Origin: Flavobacteriales bacterium
GTDB taxonomy: Bacteria; Bacteroidota; Bacteroidia; Flavobacteriales; BACL11
NCBI GenBank assembly: GCA_002724895.1
Contig: PBQB01000098.1
Coordinates: forward strand, 1-10,728
Reading direction: 5' to 3'
Length of the DNA: 10,728 nucleotides
The position numbers and the translations under genes were made by a program. A model generated the notes under the pieces. That model saw nothing but the letters and a program-made list of their open reading frames with translations, had not been told where the DNA came from and made no database searches. Below, piece by piece: positions 1 through 5,945 of this stretch; within the stretch, counting starts at the first letter, position 1; every line of letters starts with the position of its first letter.

Positions 1-83
1 AAGAGACATCAATTAGTACTGGTAAAGTACTTTTCTTTTTATTAGATGATGGAAAAGTCGAAAAAAAAATATTTTTTGATTAA
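1..83 (+). CDS. C-terminal end of an unidentified protein (partial)
   Basis: Reading from base 3, an open frame of 26 codons runs in from the window edge and ends with TAA at 81-83. The encoded tail has a protein-like composition: a hydrophobic strand (KVLFFLL), then DDGKVEKKIFFD and stop. The other two + frames stop at bases 14-16 and 43-45. It converges with the epimerase gene, leaving only 7 bases between the two stop codons. Too little is present to name a family. It could be a chance open frame, because it is short and AT-rich, but the tight tail-to-tail packing and the lack of other coding content here favour a real gene end. Confidence 0.5.
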   Translation, partial: ETSISTGKVLFFLLDDGKVEKKIFFD

Positions 84-101
84 AAAAAAATTATTTTTTT
101 A
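81..101. terminator. possible bidirectional A/T hairpin between convergent genes
   Basis: TAAAAAAA (81-88) and TTTTTTTA (94-101) form a perfect 8-bp inverted repeat around a 5-base loop. The element overlaps the stop codons of both convergent genes and has A/T tracts on both sides, so either transcript would end in U-rich RNA. The stem has no G-C pair and would be weak. In a genome this AT-rich it could also be chance. Confidence 0.3.
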
Positions 102-996
102 TTGAATTAATTACATCTCCGAATTCTTTATATTTCCAGATAAAATTATGTTTTTTTAGTTTTTTTACACACATAATTTTATTTCCAAAATCTAATATTT
201 TAACTCTTTTTCCTAAAATCAATTTTGGAAATATTAAAGGGATAGATATTATAATTGAATAAGGAAATAATATTTTTTTAATTGTTTTAAAAAAACTTTC
301 TTGTGAGATATATTTTTCAGTGGCTAGGTTATATGCACCAGAGTAATTTTTATTTGTTATTGCTATATTTATAAAATTAGCTGCATCAAGAATATGTATC
401 CAATTAATTACACTTTGTTTATTTCCTAATATAACACCTAATCCAGTTCGCATACTAAGTAAATTATATTTTAATATTCCTGAATCTTTATCTATCAATA
501 ATGAAATTCTCATTTTAACAGTTCTACTTTTAAACTGCTCATAAAATTTATCAGCTTCTTTTTCCCAATCAATTGCCATTTTTGCTAACCAATCATTACC
601 TAATTTATTTTTTTCATTAATAATACCACTACTATCAAATCCATAAATTCCGATAGCAGAAGCACTAACAAATGTTTTTGGTTTTATATTTAATTTTTTG
701 CATGTTTTAAAAAGTAGTTTTGCTCCATTGACTCTACTACTATACATTAAATTTTTATTTTTTTTTGACCATCTATTTAGTACTGAAAAGCCTGCTAAAT
801 GAATTATATGTTGACAGTTATTGAATGCTTTGCAATCAATGATATTGAGTTCAGTATTCCAATAAAAAATATTTTTATTGTTACATTTTTTTTTATTTGT
901 TGTTAGGCAAATTAATTTGAATTTATCTTTTAAAAATTCACATGTTTTTTTTGCTAAAGCCCCACTTGCTCCTGTAACTAGTACTGTTTCTTTCAT
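91..996 (-). CDS. SDR-type epimerase, TIGR01777/YfcH family
   Basis: This 301-residue protein is an extended short-chain dehydrogenase/reductase of the TIGR01777 group (E. coli YfcH, human SDR39U1), close to the usual length of about 300. Visible signatures are the N-terminal nucleotide-binding loop TGASGALA (8-15), LAG (67-69) followed by the family's RWS (75-77), SSRV (86-89), the active-site strand SASAIGIYG (111-119), DWLAKMAIDWE (135-145), the NWIHILD segment (198-204), GAYNLAT (220-226), and the C-terminal DUF1731-like part (about 255-300). The third glycine of the dinucleotide loop is alanine (A15). The substrate is not known for the family, so only a cytoplasmic NAD(P)-dependent role can be inferred. 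The ATG at 994-996 lies 57 bp from the divergent crtI start. The neighbourhood suggests, but does not prove, a link with pigment or light responses. Confidence 0.88.
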   Translation of the reverse strand: MKETVLVTGASGALAKKTCEFLKDKFKLICLTTNKKKCNNKNIFYWNTELNIIDCKAFNNCQHIIHLAGFSVLNRWSKKNKNLMYSSRVNGAKLLFKTCKKLNIKPKTFVSASAIGIYGFDSSGIINEKNKLGNDWLAKMAIDWEKEADKFYEQFKSRTVKMRISLLIDKDSGILKYNLLSMRTGLGVILGNKQSVINWIHILDAANFINIAITNKNYSGAYNLATEKYISQESFFKTIKKILFPYSIIISIPLIFPKLILGKRVKILDFGNKIMCVKKLKKHNFIWKYKEFGDVINSIKK

Positions 997-1012
997 AAGA
1001 TTTTTTGTGTTT

Positions 1013-1020
1013 CAAAGATA
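1013..1020 (-). promoter_or_regulatory. candidate Bacteroidota -7 element for the epimerase gene
   Basis: Read on the - strand this is TATCTTTG, an exact match to the Bacteroidota -7 consensus TAnnTTTG. It ends 16 bases before the epimerase ATG, implying a short leader. TTTG tetramers lie upstream, but only about 7 and 12 bases away, closer than the usual -33 spacing. The -33 half is therefore unsupported. Confidence 0.35.
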
Positions 1021-1041
1021 TAAAGAACAAATCAAAATATA

Positions 1042-1049
1042 TATTTTTG
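1042..1049 (+). promoter_or_regulatory. candidate -7 element for the carotenoid operon
   Basis: TATTTTTG matches the Bacteroidota -7 consensus TAnnTTTG exactly and ends 4 bases before the crtI ATG. If used, transcription would begin at or next to the start codon and give a leaderless or nearly leaderless message. This fits the absence of a Shine-Dalgarno sequence. No TTTG sits at the usual -33 distance, so support is one-sided. Confidence 0.35.
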
Positions 1050-1053
1050 TAAA

Positions 1054-2529
1054 ATGATAAATACTTGTAATGTAATTGGATCAGGTTTTTCAGGTTTGAG
1101 TGTGGCTGCACACTTATCCTCCTCAGTAAAAAATATAAATGTTTTTGAAAAAAATAATCATTTTGGAGGAAGAGCTAGACAAATAGTTAAAGATGGATTT
1201 GTTTTTGATATGGGGCCTAGTTGGTACTGGATGCCGGATGTTTTTGAAAGATTTTTTAATAAATTTGGTAAGCAACCATCTGATTATTATGATTTGGTAA
1301 AGTTAGATCCTGGATTTCAAATTATTTTTGAGCATAATCATAGTATGAAAATTCCTCAAAAATGGTCAGAGATATTAAATTTATTTGAAAAGTATGAGAA
1401 AGGTTCATCTAAAAATTTAGTCAAATTCATGGAAGATGCAATGTATAAATATAATGTAGGTATGACATCATTAGTATATCAGTCTGGAATGAGTATTTTT
1501 GAATTGTTTAGAATAGACATTTTAAAAAATATCTTTAAAATGAATTTGTTTTCTTCTTATCGTCAACATGTTCATAGATATTTTAAGAATCCATACTTAA
1601 GAAGTTTATTAGAATTCCCAGTTCTATTTTTAGGCGCATCTCCATCCGAAACTCCAGCGTTATATAGTTTGATGGGGTATTCTGCATTAAAACAAGGGAC
1701 ATACTATCCTATTGGAGGTTTTGGTAAAGTTATTGATGGTATGATGAGTCTCTGTAAAGAATTAGGAGTTAGCTTTTATAATAATCATGAAATTATCAAA
1801 TGTAATTTTGATTCTAACAATATTTTTTCTTTAGTTTCAAATAAAGGAGAACATAAATGTGACTATACAGTATGCTCATCAGATTATCAACATTTTGATC
1901 AGAAAATTTTGCCAAGTAGGTTTAAACATTACTCAAGAAAATATTGGGACAAAAGACTTATGTCTCCATCATCATTGTTGTTTTATATTGGTGTTAATAA
2001 GAAAATTGATAAGTTAGAGCATCATAATTTATTTTTTGATGAAGATATAGAACAACATACAATAGATATATATACTGATATAAAGTGGCCAGAAAAACCA
2101 TTGTTTTATGTATGTTGTCCATCAAAAACAGATAAGTCGGTTGCACCTCCATCTTATGAAAATATTTTTATATTAATGCCAATAGCTGCAGGTATAAATG
2201 ATAATAAATCAATACGTGAAAAATATTTTGAAATTATTATTAAAAGAATAGAAAAATATGCTCAAACTACAATTAAGGATAATATCCTTTTTAAGAATAG
2301 TTATTGTGTTAATGATTTTAAATCAGATTACAATGCTTTTAAGGGGAATGCATATGGTATGGCAAATACTTTGTTTCAGACTGCTAATTTTAAACCAAAA
2401 ATTAAAAACAAACATTTAAATAACCTTTTTTATACAGGACAATTAACTGTACCAGGACCTGGTGTTCCTCCCTCTATTATTTCTGGAGATGTTGTAGCTA
2501 ACTACATTATAGAAAATCACAAGAAATAA
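1054..2529 (+). CDS. crtI: phytoene desaturase (CrtI)
   Basis: This 491-residue FAD-dependent desaturase converts 15-cis-phytoene stepwise to lycopene and acts as a peripheral protein at the cytoplasmic membrane. The N-terminus has the dinucleotide-binding fold GSGFSG (9-14), the ribose-binding acidic residue E32 and GGR (38-40), followed by DMGPSW (52-57) and MPDVFERFF, typical of CrtI from Bacteroidota. The C-terminal FAD/carotenoid signature is YTG (460-462) then TVPGPGVPPSIISGD (465-479). The length is normal for the family. CrtI-type relatives include CrtD, CrtN and isomerases; the immediate crtB neighbour and overall pattern favour phytoene desaturase. The ATG at 1054 places the Rossmann loop at the expected distance, and no later start would keep it. 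It is the first gene of the carotenoid operon. Confidence 0.95.
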   Translation: MINTCNVIGSGFSGLSVAAHLSSSVKNINVFEKNNHFGGRARQIVKDGFVFDMGPSWYWMPDVFERFFNKFGKQPSDYYDLVKLDPGFQIIFEHNHSMKIPQKWSEILNLFEKYEKGSSKNLVKFMEDAMYKYNVGMTSLVYQSGMSIFELFRIDILKNIFKMNLFSSYRQHVHRYFKNPYLRSLLEFPVLFLGASPSETPALYSLMGYSALKQGTYYPIGGFGKVIDGMMSLCKELGVSFYNNHEIIKCNFDSNNIFSLVSNKGEHKCDYTVCSSDYQHFDQKILPSRFKHYSRKYWDKRLMSPSSLLFYIGVNKKIDKLEHHNLFFDEDIEQHTIDIYTDIKWPEKPLFYVCCPSKTDKSVAPPSYENIFILMPIAAGINDNKSIREKYFEIIIKRIEKYAQTTIKDNILFKNSYCVNDFKSDYNAFKGNAYGMANTLFQTANFKPKIKNKHLNNLFYTGQLTVPGPGVPPSIISGDVVANYIIENHKK

Positions 2530-2573
2530 TAGAATTAGTAATAAAAGATGTACAAATTGTAAAATAAAGAAAG

Positions 2574-2581
2574 TAATTTTG
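2574..2581 (+). promoter_or_regulatory. candidate internal -7 element before crtB
   Basis: The 65-bp crtI-crtB gap contains TAATTTTG, a TAnnTTTG match, 13 bases before the crtB ATG. An ATTG lies upstream at 2556-2559, but the spacing of 14 bases is shorter than usual for a -33/-7 pair. It could give crtB, the small gene and crtZ their own transcript. A chance match is quite possible in such AT-rich DNA. Confidence 0.25.
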
Positions 2582-2594
2582 TATTATAAAATTT

Positions 2595-3431
2595 ATGAAG
2601 GTTTTATACGATAATATTTCTTATAAGTGCAGTAAAATTGTAACTAAGCATTATAGTACAAGTTTTTCTTTTGGTATAAAGATGTTAAATTATGGCATTA
2701 GAAAACATATTTATAATATTTATGGATTTGTGAGATTAGCAGATGAAATTGTAGATTCTTTTCATGATTTTGAAAAAGAAATATTGTTAAAAAAATTTAG
2801 AAAAGATACATTTGATTCCATAGAAAAAAAGATAAGTTTAAATCCTATACTAAATAGTTTTCAGCATACTGTACATACTTTCAATATAGATATTGATTAT
2901 ATAAACAAGTTTCTTGATAGTATGCAGATGGATTTAAATAAAAAAAAATATACTGAAGATAAATATAAACAGTATATATATGGATCAGCAGAAGTAGTTG
3001 GTTTGATGTGTTTACATGTTTTCTTAAATGGAGATAAAATATTATTTGATAGATTAAAAAGTTATGCTATGCGCCTAGGGTCGGCTTTTCAAAAAGTTAA
3101 TTTTTTAAGAGATATTAATCAAGATACTTCTGAGTTAGGAAGGATTTATTTCCCTAATGTTTCCATTAATAGTTTTACAAATGAGCAGAAAAATTTTATT
3201 GAAGAAGATATACAAAAAGATTTTAAATTAGCATTAGAAGGGATTAGACAACTACCAGTATCTTCCAGAGGTGGAGTTTATTTAGCATATATTTATTATA
3301 AAACTTTATTAAATAAAATAAATAATATACCTGCGAGTGTATTGATAAAAAAAAGAATAAGAATTAATAATCTATATAAGTTTATATTATTTATTAAATC
3401 ATTTATCAAAAACTATTTTAATTTAATATGA
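2595..3431 (+). CDS. crtB: phytoene synthase (CrtB)
   Basis: This 278-residue trans-isoprenyl-diphosphate synthase of the squalene/phytoene synthase family condenses two geranylgeranyl diphosphates to phytoene. Both Mg2+/diphosphate-binding aspartate motifs are present: DEIVD (50-54, in the context FVRLADEIVD) and RDINQD (172-177, with DxxxD at 173-177) followed by GRIYFP (182-187). The conserved helix before motif 2 (RLGSAFQKVNFLRD, 160-173) and the segment around YGSAEVVGLMC (129-139) are also intact. Length matches Bacteroidota CrtB (about 275-285). It follows crtI by 65 bp, and its stop overlaps the next start as ATGA, so downstream translation is probably coupled. Squalene synthase-like HpnC/HpnD relatives are less likely given crtI and crtZ next to it. 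Confidence 0.95.
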   Translation: MKVLYDNISYKCSKIVTKHYSTSFSFGIKMLNYGIRKHIYNIYGFVRLADEIVDSFHDFEKEILLKKFRKDTFDSIEKKISLNPILNSFQHTVHTFNIDIDYINKFLDSMQMDLNKKKYTEDKYKQYIYGSAEVVGLMCLHVFLNGDKILFDRLKSYAMRLGSAFQKVNFLRDINQDTSELGRIYFPNVSINSFTNEQKNFIEEDIQKDFKLALEGIRQLPVSSRGGVYLAYIYYKTLLNKINNIPASVLIKKRIRINNLYKFILFIKSFIKNYFNLI

Positions 3432-3892
3432 AAATCATTTTTATACTAATGTTTTTTTCACTTAAATTATATTCACAGATAAATACTGATATGATTGAAG
3501 TTAGATTATTATATATTAAATCTGCAAGCGATTATAAAAGTTGTTTAAAGTTGGACTCTATTACTAAACAATTTAGTAAAGAAAAATTTCCAATTTTATA
3601 TAGTTATAATATTTCATCATCTTTGTTAAGTTGTAATCATATTAAAAATCCAATAAAGAAGTATGCCATTTTTAAACAAAAGTCAAAAGATCTAGATAAT
3701 ATTGTTATCGAAAATCCCAATTCAATAGAAATCAGATTTTTGAGATATATGATACAATCAAATGCACCACAATTTTTAGGCTATGATACTAAAATTGATA
3801 GTGATTATAAATTTGTATTAGATAATTTAAATAGAATCGATAAATCTTTACAAGAATTCATTTGTGATTTAATAAATAAACAAAAAATATGA
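3428..3892 (+). CDS. exported protein of unknown function in the crt operon
   Basis: This 154-residue protein begins with a short lysine-plus-hydrophobic signal peptide (about 1-16, ending LYSQ), so it is probably periplasmic or envelope-associated. The mature part looks mostly helical and charged. Its most distinctive segment is IRFLRYMIQSNAPQFLGYD (102-120). I recall similar RFLRF-IQ-PxFLGY proteins from Flavobacteriia, usually annotated as hypothetical, but cannot verify this here. No catalytic motif is visible. Three cysteines (39, 69 and 146) are scattered. The start ATG overlaps the crtB stop (ATGA at 3428-3431) and the stop overlaps the crtZ start (ATGA at 3889-3892), so it is locked into the carotenoid operon. 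An envelope role linked to carotenoid content or handling is inference only. No function is assigned. Confidence 0.85.
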   Translation: MKIIFILMFFSLKLYSQINTDMIEVRLLYIKSASDYKSCLKLDSITKQFSKEKFPILYSYNISSSLLSCNHIKNPIKKYAIFKQKSKDLDNIVIENPNSIEIRFLRYMIQSNAPQFLGYDTKIDSDYKFVLDNLNRIDKSLQEFICDLINKQKI

Positions 3893-4329
3893 GTATTATA
3901 ATTAACATAATTTTAACAGTTATCACTTTTTGTTTTATGGAATTTGTAGCGTGGGCTACTCATAAATATGTTATGCATGGGTTTTTATGGAAACTACATG
4001 AAGACCATCATGTTGTTAATCATAAAAATCGATTACAAAAGAATGATTTTTTCTTTCTAATTTTTGCTATCCCTTCTGTTATATTAATGTATAATGGATA
4101 TTCTGGTTATAGTTTTTTTATAGGACTAGGAATTTTGTTGTATGGTATTGCATATTTTATAATTCATGAAGTAATTATACACAGAAGAATTCCACCTCCT
4201 AAAAAAACAAAAAGTAAATACATAAAGGCTATTCGCAAAGCTCATAAAATTCATCATAAAAATTTAACTAAGTATAACGGGGTTAATTTTGGAATGCTAA
4301 TAGTTCCAAGAAAATATTTTAAAGAATAA
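3889..4329 (+). CDS. crtZ: beta-carotene hydroxylase (CrtZ)
   Basis: This 146-residue integral membrane di-iron hydroxylase of the fatty-acid hydroxylase superfamily hydroxylates the beta-ionone rings of beta-carotene to give zeaxanthin via beta-cryptoxanthin. All four CrtZ histidine motifs are present: HKYVMH (25-30, HX4H), HEDHH (37-41), HEVIIH (93-98, HX4H) and HKIHH (119-123). Hydrophobic segments lie at about 3-20, 54-68 and 74-94. The size is slightly below many CrtZ proteins (about 150-175) but nothing essential is missing. It is the last gene of the operon, overlapping the previous one by ATGA. No lycopene cyclase follows; the next gene is on the opposite strand. Confidence 0.93.
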   Translation: MSIIINIILTVITFCFMEFVAWATHKYVMHGFLWKLHEDHHVVNHKNRLQKNDFFFLIFAIPSVILMYNGYSGYSFFIGLGILLYGIAYFIIHEVIIHRRIPPPKKTKSKYIKAIRKAHKIHHKNLTKYNGVNFGMLIVPRKYFKE

Positions 4330-4355
4330 TTTTATATTCCAGCATATAAATTACT

Positions 4356-4403
4356 CTTTTAATTGAATTTTTTAATTTCATATTATATAAATAGTATTAA
4401 AAG
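4356..4403. terminator. weak inverted repeat in the convergent intergenic region
   Basis: CTTTTAAT (4356-4363) and ATTAAAAG (4396-4403) are perfect complements around a 32-base AT-rich interior, between the converging crtZ and GtrA genes. The right arm runs into the last codons of the GtrA gene. Both operons must stop near here, but the long loop and short AT-rich stem make this a poor terminator candidate. No GC-rich stem with a T-tract is present in the 67-bp gap. Confidence 0.15.
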
Positions 4404-4765
4404 GTGATATAATAGTTAGCTAAGAAATTCCAAATTGTTGTTAGAATTATAGCTCCAAATTTTGACATATAAAAATTAATATTAAATTTAGTATGAATTA
4501 ACCATAATAAAGAATTGTTAATTATTAGGCCAATAACAGATACAAATATAAAAGTTATAAATTCAATGCTTATATTTGGATTTTGACTACTAAATGTCCA
4601 TATTCTATTTAGCATGTAATTTGATATACATGCAGTTGTAAAGCCAATTGAATTGGAGATATATTTATTTAATAATAGTTTTTCTTTACAAACATAAGTT
4701 AAAAGAAAATCAATAATTAAGCCCGAACAACCAACAATTATAAATTTTATTAGTTTAATGATCAT
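4397..4765 (-). CDS. GtrA-family four-helix membrane protein
   Basis: This 122-residue protein has four hydrophobic segments at about 5-25, 36-54, 68-89 and 99-119, the layout of the GtrA family (PF04138). Family hallmarks include the first helix with VGCSGLIIDF (11-20), SNYMLNRIWTF (48-58) closing helix 2, and a final helix containing NFLANYYITF up to the C-terminus. GtrA-like proteins are generally linked to moving lipid-linked sugars across the cytoplasmic membrane or to cell-surface polysaccharide assembly, but the specific role here is unknown. It starts 3 bases after the stop of the PorP/SprF gene and is probably the last gene of that operon. No glycosyltransferase partner is in the window. 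A role in glycosylating the adhesin is speculation from position alone. Confidence 0.85.
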   Translation of the reverse strand: MIIKLIKFIIVGCSGLIIDFLLTYVCKEKLLLNKYISNSIGFTTACISNYMLNRIWTFSSQNPNISIEFITFIFVSVIGLIINNSLLWLIHTKFNINFYMSKFGAIILTTIWNFLANYYITF

Positions 4766-4768
4766 GAA

Positions 4769-5944
4769 TTATTTTTTTCTTAATAATCCATTTTTCATTA
4801 TATCTTGATAAAGAGGATTGTTTTCCATTTGTTTAAATGCGGCACAATCTTTATTTCTTCTACTTCCTGAAAATAAGTAGATAGAAATACCGAATTCATG
4901 TGTTGATCCAGATTCACTAAACGTAATTGAATTTTTACTTTGAGAGATGTTTGCATCATAACTGTATGAAATCATGTATAGGTGCTTACCATTAGTAATT
5001 CTATACCTAATAAGCGGTATCCAAGTTTGCAAGTTATTAGATTTTTTTTCTTCTATTCTATTAATGCGAAAAAGTGTTCCAAATTCTAAGGGAGTATTAT
5101 TAATGAAAAATGTACCACCAAATTCTGTTTTAGAAAAAATTCTTTTTTTGTTTTTAATATATCTTTCATGTTTTGCTAAAATTCTATAATATGGTATAAA
5201 TGGTTGTGTTGAGATACTAAGTGGTATTGCACTATAAAACTCTGAATGAAAAGTCATTTTTGTAGGAATTTTACTGTCCTCAATATCATTGTTAGAAAAT
5301 GATTCTACAGGATTTAGAAGATGATGTGTTGCAAATCCAATATTAACTCTATTAGATGTTGTATTCTTAAATTTTCCATGTTGGGTATAAATAAATCCAA
5401 ATGATAAGTCACTTATCCAGTTATTATTAATAAATAAATTTGGATTTATTTCTGATGTGGAATAATTCCCGAAATCATCAATTTGATCAGAGAATAACAA
5501 CTTACTACTCCAATTTAAATCATACTTTCTAAATGAAACATTTAATGGAGAAGCAGTTATATATGCATTCTGTGCTATTTTTAATTCTAATGTAAATGGG
5601 ATAATAGAAACTTCTTGTTTGTTTAAGAAAACAGAATTTCCTATTTCTGGAAAGGCTTCTAAATCTTCAGTTAAATAACTTAATCCAAAACACCATGCAG
5701 TTTTAATTCTTCGATTATTCTGATTTAATTTTACTCTTGAAGAAATCTCAAAGATGCTATTATTAAAATTTTCATTTATTCTGCTCCATTGATTTCTTGA
5801 ATGAAGTAATATTCTTATACCCCCCTCGTAACTTGCAAAGGCTGGGTTTTGATTCATTGTATTTAAATCAAATTGTGAGAATGATGGATCTTGAGCATAA
5901 ATAATATTTGGAATAATAAATAAAAAAAGAAATATTTTTTTCAT
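4769..5944 (-). CDS. PorP/SprF-family type IX secretion outer-membrane protein
   Basis: This 391-residue protein has a signal peptide (1-17, cleavage before Q18 in IIYAQ) followed by the PorP/SprF start: DPSFSQFDLNTMNQNPAFAS (19-38), then RNQWSRI (50-56). The body alternates polar and hydrophobic strands as expected for an outer-membrane beta-barrel, with a last strand near HEFGISIYLF. A 32-residue tail (360-391) follows, containing DCAAF (C367) and a basic end. In Flavobacterium johnsoniae SprF is needed for secretion of the adhesin SprB. PorP/SprF paralogues typically sit next to genes for proteins with type B sorting domains, exactly as here. The ATG lies 1 base after the adhesin stop (TAACATG), so translation is probably coupled. 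It likely attaches to or anchors the upstream giant protein at the cell surface. Confidence 0.9.
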   Translation of the reverse strand: MKKIFLFLFIIPNIIYAQDPSFSQFDLNTMNQNPAFASYEGGIRILLHSRNQWSRINENFNNSIFEISSRVKLNQNNRRIKTAWCFGLSYLTEDLEAFPEIGNSVFLNKQEVSIIPFTLELKIAQNAYITASPLNVSFRKYDLNWSSKLLFSDQIDDFGNYSTSEINPNLFINNNWISDLSFGFIYTQHGKFKNTTSNRVNIGFATHHLLNPVESFSNNDIEDSKIPTKMTFHSEFYSAIPLSISTQPFIPYYRILAKHERYIKNKKRIFSKTEFGGTFFINNTPLEFGTLFRINRIEEKKSNNLQTWIPLIRYRITNGKHLYMISYSYDANISQSKNSITFSESGSTHEFGISIYLFSGSRRNKDCAAFKQMENNPLYQDIMKNGLLRKK

Positions 5945-5945
5945 G

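Noticed and set aside
1054..2529. CrtI-like gene as a CrtD, CrtN or isomerase paralogue
   Set aside because: The MPDVFERFF and TVPGPGVPPSIISGD patterns and the adjacent crtB fit phytoene desaturase better.
3889..4329. CrtZ as a generic sterol desaturase or fatty-acid hydroxylase
   Set aside because: The small size, spacing of the four histidine motifs and crt operon setting match beta-carotene hydroxylase.
4330..4396. A small gene or strong intrinsic terminator in the convergent gap
   Set aside because: The 67-bp AT-rich gap holds no open frame of note and no GC-rich stem with a T-tract. Only a weak long-loop inverted repeat was seen.
4974..5189. 71-codon + strand open frame
   Set aside because: It lies wholly within the PorP/SprF gene on the other strand, has no family signature, and that gene has clear homology features.
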